DNA of 64,000 nucleotides. Source: Pseudoruegeria sp039972875 (GTDB lineage Bacteria; Pseudomonadota; Alphaproteobacteria; Rhodobacterales; Rhodobacteraceae). The DNA lies in the NCBI GenBank assembly GCA_039972875.1, contig JBDWMA010000012.1, forward strand, positions 134,673-198,672. The letters run 5' to 3'. Position numbers and translations under genes: made by a program. Within the stretch, counting starts at the first letter, position 1, and every line of letters begins with the position of its first letter. Shown here one piece after another: positions 53,529 to 62,600 of the stretch. The notes beneath the pieces are model-generated. The model saw nothing but the letters and a program-made list of their open reading frames with translations. It searched no databases and was not told the origin of the DNA.

Positions 53529-53548
53529 TGTAACACTATAGTGTTACA
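53529..53548. promoter_or_regulatory. Perfect 20-bp palindrome, probable operator
   Basis: TGTAACACTATAGTGTTACA is a perfect inverted repeat in the gap between the divergent zinc-ribbon gene and the small-peptide/regulator unit. The centre resembles a -10 element. It is a good candidate for the binding site of the Cro/CI-like protein encoded just downstream. Confidence 0.7.
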
Positions 53549-53580
53549 CGTAATGTATAGAAAGAAAGGAGGTGGTAAAT

Positions 53581-53658
53581 GTGAAAATAAACTGGGGAAT
53601 TACTCTTCAAGTGGCGACGATACTGATCTTACTCATCAATATCATCCACCACTGGTAG
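53581..53658 (+). CDS. 25-aa hydrophobic peptide
   Basis: A GTG start is preceded by a very strong ribosome site (AAAGGAGGTGG). The peptide (MKINWGITLQVATILILLIN, then IIHHW) is one membrane-spanning helix. It lies directly after the palindrome. Such tiny phage membrane peptides may act in exclusion or as toxins, but nothing here shows which. Confidence 0.5.
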   Translation: MKINWGITLQVATILILLINIIHHW

Positions 53659-53733
53659 AATAAGAAAGGGGTAGGTACCTAGCCTGCCCCACCCTACCAA
53701 AAAACCGAACACAACGTCAAGAAAGGTAGAAAT

Positions 53734-53814
53734 ATGGGTAAACGAATTTCATTTAGTCTAGCGGCGATCATCCTGCTTTTGGTTATTATCAGTATCTATA
53801 CAGGTGCCCTGTGA
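53734..53814 (+). CDS. 26-aa hydrophobic peptide coupled to the regulator
   Basis: ATG at 53734 with AAAGG upstream; MGKRISFSLAAIILLLVIIS and a short tail form one membrane helix. Its TGA overlaps the GTG start of the Cro/CI-like gene (GTGA), so translation of the regulator probably depends on it. Confidence 0.5.
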   Translation: MGKRISFSLAAIILLLVIISIYTGAL

Positions 53815-54038
53815 GGGGAAGCCGTCTGAAAGAAATCCGCGATGAGCTGGGCCTAACACAGGCCCGGTTCGGGAAATTAGTTGGAAGCAGCCCACAGTTG
53901 ATTTCAAACTATGAAAACGACGCGCGAAAGGGAATCCCCGTCAAATTTCGTCTGGTAGCTGAGTGCTTTCTAGAGATTCACCGAAACGGTGGGTCAATCG
54001 AGGCGGCGTCTAAACGCGCAGGGATAGAGGCTGAATAA
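53811..54038 (+). CDS. Cro/CI-type helix-turn-helix regulator
   Basis: A 75-aa protein with GTG start. The XRE-type helix-turn-helix covers residues 5-60 (RLKEIRDELGLTQARFGKLVGSSPQLISNYE). There is no second domain, so it is Cro-sized. Likely target is the 20-bp palindrome upstream, giving autoregulation of the small unit. Confidence 0.8.
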   Translation: MRGSRLKEIRDELGLTQARFGKLVGSSPQLISNYENDARKGIPVKFRLVAECFLEIHRNGGSIEAASKRAGIEAE

Positions 54039-54560
54039 GCCCCCTCCTTATTGTGTACCAAAACACGACATAGCGATCCTGTGACCGGTTCGCTAGAAAT
54101 TCAATCCGGATATTACCCCCAAAGTTTGAAAGGGTGACGACCCGCCATTCGCTACACTTTGCATTAACGTCGGCAACGCGGGACTTTCCGGTCATTCGAT
54201 TTTCAGGCTTTGCTGACGCAGCATGACTTTGCAGTCGCAGCGCTCTCTCTGTTGCGATTCATCACGTTCCGCCAAACCGGTCATTGATTTGTGCCAACTT
54301 AGTCTGAGCCGAGACCACACTTGCGCTGCTGGCGACTTAGACGTCAGGACACCGATAATGCCAACCGTGGTCTTTTGCGGCTTGCTAACGCGGCACTTGC
54401 TCGTGCTTATGCCGTCCTTTTTGTCGCGTCGCAACGCAAGTGTGGTCTCGGTTCAGACAGAGGGTTGGCAATCCCGGTTTTTCTACACATAATCGTCCTC
54501 GAACACGGGCGCACTATACCTCACATATTTATTTCGCGCACTAATTGGACGGAAAGAGAA
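54039..54560. other. Non-coding region with an inverted-repeat element
   Basis: No coding frame is convincing. The right two thirds hold a 179-bp element bounded by inverted repeats (see 54292-54470). The left part looks like decayed sequence without recognisable motifs. Confidence 0.5.
54292..54470. repeat. MITE-like inverted-repeat element
   Basis: The ends TGCCAAC (54292-54298) and GTTGGCA (54464-54470) are perfect inverted copies. Just inside, a 24-bp arm (54302-54325) matches the reverse complement of 54435-54458 with one mismatch. The 109 bp between arms encode nothing clear. No target-site duplication is obvious. Confidence 0.55.
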
Positions 54561-56192
54561 ATGGCACCATTTTTCGAGCTATTTGCAACCTCGGGCTGGG
54601 TGCTGGGACCAATTTTAGTATGGGCTTTTCTTTTCGGACTATCGCGCTTCGTAGTTGAGTCAGAAGACTTCAAAACCTTTCTATTTGAGCTGTCCTCACA
54701 AAAGGGTCCATATCAGAACTACAGAACTGCTCTTTCTGCGCTTCTGAAGTTTGTCGATAATTGCTTCTCAGGTGAAGAAAGAGAGAGCGGGTTTGCGTAT
54801 TACCATCCACGTAGAAGCTGGAGCCGAGGTCTGTTTTCTTTCTCATGCGCTCTTGGTGTAGCTTACCCGATTATCACGGGGCTTTTGCATTGGTATGCAA
54901 ATGGAACGTGGTGGGTCACATCAATTCCGATAATGTTAAAATCAATTTACTTGTATCAGAAGTTGATACTTACAGCGCTATTGGTGACAGCTTTTTTCCC
55001 TTGGAGTTTCTTGAGACTTCGGAGAGACGCCATTGAAAATTTCTTTTTTTTAACTGTTGTAGAGACTTTAGCTAGGGCAACAATTTTATACATTTACATA
55101 AACTTGACTTGGCTGAAGAGTTTTTCTGGTCTGACACTGAGCGAGCAAGGAGGTGTTTTTGAGACCGGAGTCATCTACCTATTAGATTCTCCGAAGTTGA
55201 TCCTTGCAATACTTGTTGCGTACGCAATGCTTGCAGTGCGCTGGCCATTCTATACAGTTGCAACTGCATTTATCAGCGCTCCGCTTTTTTGCGATCTATA
55301 CTTTTTCGGACAGCCAACGGCTATTTCTTCGATCACATACCTTGTGATTGTTGTTTTTTTAACTATCGCAGTAATACGAGCTTTTAAAGACTGGGAATTA
55401 AAAGTGCCCGAATGGTATTTTTTCCCCGCGTTCCTAGCTTCATCAGCCATGATTTACGTTGGAATGAATTCCACTTTTATTCAGGGTATTCCCCACCCAG
55501 GATCGACATACTGGTACGACTCCGGTCAGCGCGGCATTCTGTTGTATTTAGTCATCTATCCGGGATTGAACATTATTTTTGATTTTCTTTCAATTGGTGC
55601 GACAATTTTTTTTCTTAAGATGTCAATTAAGAAGAGCCTGTTCTACTCTCTGTGGGATTTTCTGGTTGGCTTAGCTCTGAGCTTTGGTTTGATCGCAACA
55701 TTCACGGCATATATTTTCTTTTTAACTCCGTCGAATTTTACCATGATATCGCTTCCTTCGCTCTATCATCAGATCCATATTGAAAATCCTGAGTTTACTT
55801 GGTATTTCGCTATTTTTTTTCTCAGCACTTTAGTTCCAACGCTGCTGCATTTTCTTCTTTTTCTTGTAGCACTAGTGTTATCGGTTTCAAAAGGGATATT
55901 TTATCGCCTGGCTAATCTCTTCGCAAGTGAACCCATGGGAGTGGCATTCGCTTGGTGGGCTCTAACTGGGTGGGTCGTTGGCGTCTTTACATTGTTGGTT
56001 GCAGGGCTTCACAGTCTTACTCAAATCTCGCCGTTGATTGTTTCAGTGTTTGTGTGGGCCAGCACTTCTATTGCCATGGCAATCGGAGCCGTTGACGCTG
56101 ACACCCTGCATTTTGGAGCCTACGCGGGACTCAGGCTTGATTTCATCGACAAAACGGTCAGATATGTGCCAATTACGGACCGGCCACCCTAA
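54561..56192 (+). CDS. Polytopic membrane protein of unknown function, 543 aa
   Basis: About 11-13 hydrophobic helices with short loops and a charged N-terminal cytosolic loop (about residues 35-80, FELSSQKGPYQNYRTALSALLKFVDNCFSGEERESG). ATG at 54561 has GGAAAGAG upstream; a longer reading from 54321 runs through the inverted-repeat element. Base composition is clearly richer in A and T than surrounding genes. It looks like cargo (a moron gene) carried by the island. No family recognised. Confidence 0.7.
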   Translation: MAPFFELFATSGWVLGPILVWAFLFGLSRFVVESEDFKTFLFELSSQKGPYQNYRTALSALLKFVDNCFSGEERESGFAYYHPRRSWSRGLFSFSCALGVAYPIITGLLHWYANGTWWVTSIPIMLKSIYLYQKLILTALLVTAFFPWSFLRLRRDAIENFFFLTVVETLARATILYIYINLTWLKSFSGLTLSEQGGVFETGVIYLLDSPKLILAILVAYAMLAVRWPFYTVATAFISAPLFCDLYFFGQPTAISSITYLVIVVFLTIAVIRAFKDWELKVPEWYFFPAFLASSAMIYVGMNSTFIQGIPHPGSTYWYDSGQRGILLYLVIYPGLNIIFDFLSIGATIFFLKMSIKKSLFYSLWDFLVGLALSFGLIATFTAYIFFLTPSNFTMISLPSLYHQIHIENPEFTWYFAIFFLSTLVPTLLHFLLFLVALVLSVSKGIFYRLANLFASEPMGVAFAWWALTGWVVGVFTLLVAGLHSLTQISPLIVSVFVWASTSIAMAIGAVDADTLHFGAYAGLRLDFIDKTVRYVPITDRPP

Positions 56193-56651
56193 CTCCTCAA
56201 ACATAGGAATGTTTGGCCGACCGGAACTGAAGAGCAGTAAGCGATGCGGGGAACGACTCGTTTCATTCGCCAGCAGTACAACGGCGTTTGAGGCAAATCA
56301 TATGGCTGTCAATGACCGGACCAGCGGCGTCTATCGCTTTGGCTCAGAAGTAAAACCTATCATATTTAAGGATTTAGCGATGTTCTTTAGCGTGAACGCA
56401 AAGTACGCTGCGACCGCAGAAATGTCAGACGACTGGGTAATGTTCGGTGCAAGCTGTTCGAATGGTCGCTTTTGCGCCACCGGGTGACGTCATAGATCGA
56501 GCATCTGCCGCGATCTTCGAACTATTTGCGCGCGCAGCGAGAAATGGCAATATCCAAGTCGGGCTCAATGCTGTTATTCGCCGCATCAACCAACAATGTC
56601 GGCTACGAGCCATTCGCGCGAAAGTAAAGTCTCCTAATTTGGCATGTGTAG
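56193..56651. other. Non-coding or decayed region after the membrane protein gene
   Basis: Only shadow frames are present. One 11-bp stretch (TCAATGACCGG) is the inverse of a stretch in the upstream non-coding block near 54280, which may be chance. Confidence 0.4.
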
Positions 56652-57251
56652 TTAGCGTTTTTCCTGCGACACCCAATCACCCTGAAAAACATAATGATTT
56701 GTTTCACAAGTTGATCCATAAGAATTCGCTACCAAACGAAATCTATCATATTCTGGGCCATTGAAAGTGAAGTACGCGGTGCCTTCCAACTCAACCTCTG
56801 CGCCGTTAATATATGCCTGTGTTTTTATTCCCCCTAGCACCCTCCAACTTATTGAAAACTGTTTCTCAGCAGAACTTACAATACGTTCTGACCACATTTC
56901 ACATAGTGGGCTTGCTTCCACACCATCCACTTCAAACCAACTTCTGGTAGATCCAAGCGATCGATCCTGCAGCTCTCCTGCAGCAGAACTGGATAAAGGT
57001 GGTGGGCTTTCAGGGTTCTGTAAAACAGAAATTGCCCAAGATCGGAGAGGATCTGTTTTCCCGTCCAGATCTTCTGGTACATCTTTCAAAACTGAAACAG
57101 CTATTTGCGTCATGCTCGCAGATACCTGACTCGCCGTTCGTTCTTGATTCCATAACAAAACAGAAACACCAAGAACAATTGGTATCAATACTGATCCAAT
57201 GACCTTTCCAATGATTTCTAACTTATCCCAGCAATCCTTGGTTTCAGGCAC
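56652..57251 (-). CDS. Membrane-anchored protein of unknown function, 199 aa
   Basis: GTG start with AGGAGG upstream. Residues 12-35 form a membrane anchor (IGKVIGSVLIPIVLGVSVLLW), followed by a helical stretch and then a soluble, beta-rich domain with cysteines (LCEMW, STCETNHYVF) that would lie outside the cytoplasm. No known family recognised. It ends 14 bp after the resolvase-like gene in the same direction. Confidence 0.65.
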   Translation of the reverse strand: MPETKDCWDKLEIIGKVIGSVLIPIVLGVSVLLWNQERTASQVSASMTQIAVSVLKDVPEDLDGKTDPLRSWAISVLQNPESPPPLSSSAAGELQDRSLGSTRSWFEVDGVEASPLCEMWSERIVSSAEKQFSISWRVLGGIKTQAYINGAEVELEGTAYFTFNGPEYDRFRLVANSYGSTCETNHYVFQGDWVSQEKR

Positions 57252-57265
57252 CCTAGCCCCCCCTC

Positions 57266-57856
57266 CTACTTTTGTAATCCATTCCAGTGGTCCGGCTTAT
57301 CCCGTGCACCTGATCCGACATACTTAATCACAAGATCCCTAACCCATGATGGCTTCATTGGATGATCATCAGGAAGCCCCAAGATTGCCTTTGCAAGACA
57401 CACAATTTCAGCCGGTTTGCGTTTGGGCTTCTCATGCCAAAGGCGAATTATCGCCTCCGCCTGCTCTTCTGAATACGTCGCGACGGAACGCGGACGGCCA
57501 GTTAGCTGCACGGCCTCGGTCTCGATTCCTCTGGCCTTGAGCTTACGAAATTCGCCAAAGTGCTTTTGAGAACTGAGCGGGAACGGGTCGTGCCCAACCA
57601 CTTGAAACATAAGCCCACCGGCGCAAGCCTCATACAGATCTTTGTAATCTGCAGCCTTTAGCAAAGAAGGCTGAACCATCAACAGGGTATCTTGCGGGCG
57701 TAGCGTGACCCCGGCCAGCTCAATGAGCGCAGCCAGATCCCTAGGATGCCTCAACACCCTTTCCGCCCCAGCTGTGCGAAGCGCGGCTTCTTGGCCAACA
57801 GTTCCGAATCCAATGATCACAAAGTCGTTTGTGTCGGGGTTTTCTACAGTTTTCAA
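57266..57856 (-). CDS. Resolvase-like protein lacking the catalytic serine
   Basis: The 196-aa product reads like a serine recombinase in outline: IIGFGTVGQEAALRTAGAERVL resembles the usual YxRVSTxxQ...L..AG start, RDLAALIELAGVTLRPQDTLLM the middle, and FGEFRKLKARGIETE...GRPRSVATYSEEQAEAIIRL the end with a helix-turn-helix-like tail. The catalytic Ser position is Gly, and the RLxR arginines are replaced (PSLLK). It is probably a DNA-binding protein without recombination. The start is TTG without a ribosome site and overlaps a repeat array. Confidence 0.6.
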   Translation of the reverse strand: MKTVENPDTNDFVIIGFGTVGQEAALRTAGAERVLRHPRDLAALIELAGVTLRPQDTLLMVQPSLLKAADYKDLYEACAGGLMFQVVGHDPFPLSSQKHFGEFRKLKARGIETEAVQLTGRPRSVATYSEEQAEAIIRLWHEKPKRKPAEIVCLAKAILGLPDDHPMKPSWVRDLVIKYVGSGARDKPDHWNGLQK

Positions 57857-57927
57857 GTTTTCTACACTTTTGGCTTGTTTGTGTAGAAAACTATTTGTAG
57901 ATTGTAGAAAAGTAAAGTGTAGAAAAC
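57840..57927. promoter_or_regulatory. Array of five TGTAGAAAA boxes
   Basis: Boxes at 57840-57848 and 57858-57866 (reverse) and at 57882-57890, 57903-57911 and 57918-57926 (forward). Two of them form an exact inverted pair GTTTTCTACAC/GTGTAGAAAAC (57857-57867, 57881-57891). The array fills the gap between the divergent resolvase-like and Gp49-family genes and covers the start of the former. Confidence 0.72.
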
Positions 57928-57942
57928 TAAGGGAAAGAAATC

Positions 57943-58248
57943 ATGGCAAAAGCTGAACAAGAAATTGAAAACGAAATTCAGAGGAAGGGGTTAAACGCTA
58001 AACGCATCACACCCACGCAATTGGACGCGGAAATTGTGAGCTCACAATATCACGTCTTCGAAGGCTCTTGCTTAACCATTTGCTGCCTCACCCTTAAAAA
58101 CGGGTTCACCGTCACAGGCGAAAGTGCGTGCGCGTCACCTGAGAACTTCAATGAGGAAATTGGTCGAAAAATCGCGCGATCAAACGCACGTGAAAAAATC
58201 TGGCCTTTGCTAGGCTTTCGCCTCCGGGACGAAATTACAGCTGCATGA
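57943..58248 (+). CDS. Phage Gp49-family protein (N4 Gp49/Sf6 gene 66)
   Basis: A 101-aa protein with the family's ending VTGESACASPENFNEEIGRKIARSNAREKIWPLLGFRLRDEI. The family is common in tailed phages; its function is not well defined. AAGGGA lies before the ATG. It diverges from the resolvase-like gene across the box array. Confidence 0.88.
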   Translation: MAKAEQEIENEIQRKGLNAKRITPTQLDAEIVSSQYHVFEGSCLTICCLTLKNGFTVTGESACASPENFNEEIGRKIARSNAREKIWPLLGFRLRDEITAA

Positions 58249-58295
58249 AATTGATCGGGGGCAAACCGCCCCTGGCCACTACACGTAAAGGAACC

Positions 58296-58520
58296 CTAAG
58301 ATCCCCCAACACCACGCCCGGACAACACCTCAACTTTATCGCCGCAGTCCAACAGCTCTTGCCGGTCACGCGCCCAAAGGGTTTCGACATCCCTGTCGGT
58401 CAACCAACGATCAGGTATTAAAACAGGTGCCGCGCATGGGTCAGCGCCTTCAACGTAGGCTGTTGAGCCGCCGCACCCGATCAGGGTTAAGACAACGCTG
58501 AACGATAATAGGATCCGCAT
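58296..58520 (-). CDS. Outer-membrane spanin subunit, Rz1-like lipoprotein
   Basis: A 74-aa product with a lipoprotein signal (LTLIGC, Cys 16). GAGGA precedes the ATG. Its first 71 bases overlap the end of the Rz-like gene in another frame, the classic layout for the two spanin genes. It would join the outer membrane to Rz during lysis. Confidence 0.78.
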   Translation of the reverse strand: MRILLSFSVVLTLIGCGGSTAYVEGADPCAAPVLIPDRWLTDRDVETLWARDRQELLDCGDKVEVLSGRGVGGS

Positions 58521-58743
58521 GGGCTTGTTCCTCTAACATTCTGGCAAGTTCATCACGTGTTCTGGCAACATTGATCCGCTCCGCATCCAGCTTTTGCGCC
58601 GCCTCAATTCGCGCAAGCGTTTCGGCGTTATGCGCGGCCTCGCAGGCGGCGTGGCCCATTCGATAGCCCTGCCATCCCGCTCCCGCCACCATGCCCACCA
58701 GCGCGGTAGCAATGGCAGCATTCAGATAGGCCTTCACAACCAT
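58450..58743 (-). CDS. Inner-membrane spanin subunit, Rz-like
   Basis: A 97-aa protein with one N-terminal membrane helix (about 8-28) followed by a long charged helix (about 35-75, ETLARIEAAQKLDAERINVARTRDELARMLEEQ), the form of an i-spanin. It overlaps the amidase gene end by 10 bases and the Rz1-like gene at its own end. Confidence 0.78.
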   Translation of the reverse strand: MVVKAYLNAAIATALVGMVAGAGWQGYRMGHAACEAAHNAETLARIEAAQKLDAERINVARTRDELARMLEEQAHADPIIVQRCLNPDRVRRLNSLR

Positions 58744-59177
58744 TCAGCCGTTTCCACCTTAAACCCCGGACAGGCTTTTGCGGCATAATCGTTGTGGCCA
58801 GACACTTTTATAAGATCTGTCAGTTTTCGAAGCTCCTTTAGGTAGCTCTTCAACGCAATCTTTTGAGCGACGGTAAAGTGATCTTCAAATTTTCCGACAG
58901 GTTCACCCGGACCTATTAGGCAGATCCCGACTGTACCCCGATTGCGCCCGCGCACATGGGCACCAATGTCCCAGAGGCTGCGCCCTACCCCAACGTCCCC
59001 ATTGGGAGCAATGATGCGATGGTAGCCGATATCACGCCATCCGCGCTCTTTGTGCCACCCCCGAATATCACTCACCATCTGATCTATAGATTTACCATTG
59101 GCCCATGATTTAGGCGTAGCAGAACAGTGAATAATTGCCTCTCGCACTGCATATTTATTACGGCCCTGATAAATCAT
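58734..59177 (-). CDS. Phage endolysin, N-acetylmuramoyl-L-alanine amidase
   Basis: A 147-aa amidase of the zinc-dependent amidase_2/PGRP fold: AIIHCSATP (first His), RGWRDIGYHRIIAPNGDVGVGR (Tyr and His), and VSGHNDYAAKACPGF (last zinc His and Cys-Pro-Gly end). No signal peptide, so it needs the holin to pass the membrane. Start overlaps the holin stop. Confidence 0.93.
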   Translation of the reverse strand: MIYQGRNKYAVREAIIHCSATPKSWANGKSIDQMVSDIRGWHKERGWRDIGYHRIIAPNGDVGVGRSLWDIGAHVRGRNRGTVGICLIGPGEPVGKFEDHFTVAQKIALKSYLKELRKLTDLIKVSGHNDYAAKACPGFKVETAEWL

Positions 59178-59566
59178 TCATCATCTCCTTTTTTGGGTAA
59201 AACGCGCGCCATAGCCCGATCTGCAATCTCTGCGGCTTTGTCTTCGATGCGGGTCATGAACCCGACATAAATATTCAGGGCGAAGCTGGACAGCAGCCCT
59301 CCGAGAACAAGCGCGATTGCTATCGGAAAATCTGGGTAATAGTGCCCCATAAGCATCGCAGCCAGAACCGAACACGTCAGGCCGCTCAGCAGAACCATCC
59401 AAAAATTGCCCCGCCTGCTTTCTTCGCGCTTACGAGAAGCAAGAAGCGACATCGACAAGGACACAACCATAGCAACAACGAACCCCACAGGCTCAATCGC
59501 CAGCCCCAGCGCCGATAAAATAACAGTGAACACCTGATAAGGTCCTTCATGGTCCTGATTGTTCAT
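59174..59566 (-). CDS. Holin-like membrane protein
   Basis: A 130-aa protein with three likely helices (about 13-37, 54-74 and 80-100) and a charged C-terminal tail, directly upstream of and overlapping the endolysin gene. I choose the ATG at 59566, which has GGAGGAAGG upstream. Placement and topology support a holin. Confidence 0.72.
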   Translation of the reverse strand: MNNQDHEGPYQVFTVILSALGLAIEPVGFVVAMVVSLSMSLLASRKREESRRGNFWMVLLSGLTCSVLAAMLMGHYYPDFPIAIALVLGGLLSSFALNIYVGFMTRIEDKAAEIADRAMARVLPKKGDDE

Positions 59567-59584
59567 CACGAACCCTTCCTCCAT

Positions 59585-59608
59585 AAAAAAAGACCGCCGA
59601 AGCGATCT
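59585..59608 (-). terminator. Terminator between tail and lysis genes
   Basis: On the minus strand AGATCGC-TTCG-GCGGTCT is a 7-bp stem with a stable TTCG loop, followed by a T-run, between the tail-fibre stop and the holin start. Lysis genes thus need their own promoter or antitermination. Confidence 0.85.
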
Positions 59609-59635
59609 GTTGCGGATAAATTTTTGAGTGTGCTG

Positions 59636-62600
59636 TTAGGTTATCGCGCCGGACACGAAGGAGCGCAGCGGCAGGCCATCACTGTCTCGGATAAAGTTAC
59701 CCGTCGCGACATCGGCAACGAGGCCAGCTGGGAAAATCACCTTTGCGCCGGTCAAATCGCCGCCGGTCTGGAACGTATATTCTGCTTCGTCGGCTTTTTG
59801 GCAAAATACCGAATAACCGACCAGCGTGTCAGCCGCATCGGTGCCCGCCGCAATAAAGCCAACGCTGTGCGGATAGTCCGCGACCATTGTCTTGGCGTTG
59901 TGGTTCCCCAATGCTGCGTCAATATCCAGACCATCGGCAGAGACAACATTGACCACCGCACGTGTTGTATCACTGTGCAAAACAACATTTGCCGTTGGAC
60001 CTAGATTGTTTGTCTGCGCGTGGTCGCGATTGGCATAATGTCGCGACCAACGCCTGCCCCACGCCCAGAACGAGGATTTCGTTAAATGAACCTCGCTTTC
60101 AGCGGTTTCGCGGAATAGGTCATAGGTTTCCGGTCCTTGATAGGCCCAGGTGTTGTCTTCGATTTCATCAAGAAGCGCTTGGCGAATCCCGCTTGCCCCT
60201 CGTGGGGTATCCGCAACCACACCACCGGGAACAGAGGCAATAATTCGAACATTGTCGCCGGTGCGCGTTTCGTCGCGGATTTCTGACCATATCCACTTAT
60301 AGCCCGCCCGCGTTTTAGCTAGGTCCGTGTCGCCATTATCCACCGCCGCCATTGACGAAGTGCCCAATTGGAAAAAGCAAATATTTGGCTTTGGCTGTCC
60401 GTCTGTCGTAACGGCCTCATCAAGCGCAGCCCGCAATGTATCCATGCAGCTTCCATCGATCCAATCCAGCGGGTCATCGCTGGTATCGTCGTCAATCCAA
60501 TATTCCTGACCGTCCGCAGCCTCGCTTTTGAATATCGTGCTGCCGCCGGTTGCGCCTTGAATAAATCGGATGCTTTCATCCACTGGCGATTCCAACCAGT
60601 CATCCTCGGAACGTAGCCCAGCGGTGAACCCGCCAACGCCGCCGTCAGCTGCAAAACGGCTCATAAACGACTGCCCCGCAAGCAAGATACTGGTTTCCGC
60701 CACGAATGTGGTCATGGCGCTTTGTGTGTAGTCAATGGACCCCTCTGCCGTTGCCGATAGAACGCCCTGATTGTTCCGAATGCTAACCACGCCGAAACGG
60801 GAATCCACCTTGATAGACCCACCGCCCCCGCCGTTGAAGTTATTGCGGTCATGACCGACGAATATCTCAACCCGATCAGCGGCATCCGCGCTATTCACCG
60901 CGTCTTGGATAAGCACCTCATGCCCTATTGGCAGGTGTGTCAGGGAGATTTTAGCGCCCGCCGTGGTTGATCGCAGCAAGCCGCCGGTGCCGTGCGGGGA
61001 ATATTCCGTCCATTTGGTCGAGGATACGTTTTGGATGTCTGGACTATTTTTTTCCGCATTTGGCATTGCGCCACCGATAAGGCCAGAAACGCCAATCGGA
61101 ATGATATTATTCCGCTGCGCCGCATCATCACGAATGATAACCGGCAAGCCAGTTTTGTCGCAATAGCTGCCTGCGCGGCTGCTGCCTAGAATGACAATAC
61201 TGGTCGATAGTGTCGGCATGGTTTCTGCCGTTTCAATATCGCCGGTTGACAGATCCACCCAATAGAACCGCGTGGCCGTTCCGGCTGTCTCAAGCGCCAC
61301 AGAAACAAAGCCGCCAGCAGGTGCGCCCGATGTATTCACCGCCGCCGCCCCGTCGCGCTCAATACGCATGCGCGGATAAAGCACTGCGTCAGATGTTACC
61401 CAAATGGCCTGTCCTGCATCGCGTGACTGATGTTGTGTTGTCGCCTGCAAATGCCCTGTCGCCAAATTGACCATTTCCGCATCGGTTGGAAAATTGGTGT
61501 CAGCCTCGGCTTTAATCGCAGCAATGATTTGTGTGACGGTCACGGCCCCGAACTCGCCAACAACCGACGAAACCTGTGACGTGCTGTCGATTTTTAGCCA
61601 ATTGTCCTCGTAGGTATCTGTTGGCGCATCGTCCACCAAAGCAATTACTTGATCGCCGGGGTTAAACTCCACGCCATCAATAACCGCGCCGACGTTGCCG
61701 GGGATATTGTTGACTACCCAGCTTTCACCCGCTTGCGCCAACCCGGCTCCGGGGAATGCGCCACTAACAGGATTAAACGCCCCTTTCAGAATAACCGATG
61801 CGTCCAATTCAGTCACCCGCGCGTCGATTGCATCAAGGTCAACAGCCGACGTAACGGTTACATTTGAAAGTTTGCCGCGCTCTGCGGTGGTCAAAAGCAG
61901 TTGTGTGCTGCCCTCGGTTAAATCATCGGTATCGCCGCTTGTCGCAACAGCGGACAGTTGGCCTTTTCGGATTAATTGCGTGTTGGTCGTGGCGTCACCG
62001 CTAGATACTGGCGGGCTGGTGAATGTTTTCTCGCCCGCAATCGTCTGGTCACCTGTTTTCAGGACCGCATCGTCCTTAAGATCCGTCAGCGCTTCCCTGT
62101 CTGCCGATGCAAACCCGTCGCGCGACCAAACAGCCGCGCCTAGATCCAACTCCCCGGCATCGGAAAACACGCGGTAGAATACCGAGAATGCGGCTGCGCT
62201 GCCACTTATGACAATATCAGCCCCCGCCTGTCGGCCCACCGTGAAATCAACATAGACCGCGCTGTCTGCCACAGTTGGCGTCCCTGTGTATGCAATGGAA
62301 GCGGTTAAATGCGTTAGATCAGACGCCAAATCGCGCACATAAATCGCCACCGTCGAGTCAATCGGGTCCGCACTGTCCAGCGTGCGTTGCAGCCGCATTT
62401 TGAAAGTAATTTGCTCATCGCCGGATAGATGAAAGATTTGGCGCGGGCTTTGATCCAAATAGCCTGGGGACGCCGGAATATCGGCAGAAGCCAACCGCAG
62501 CGCAGGGCCAAACGCCGTATTGTTCACAATCGTGCCAACGGTCAACGGGTCACGGTCTGCAAGTGCGCCTGTGCTTGCCTCGGACCATGCGGCAAGCGTT

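Noticed and set aside
54292..54470. Integron attC site
   Set aside because: The end heptamers do not fit RYYYAAC/GTTRRRY, and the long 24-bp arms and absence of an integrase or cassette array do not match.
54223..54492. Plus-strand frames over the inverted-repeat element
   Set aside because: They arise in non-coding repeats, lack ribosome sites and show no domain.
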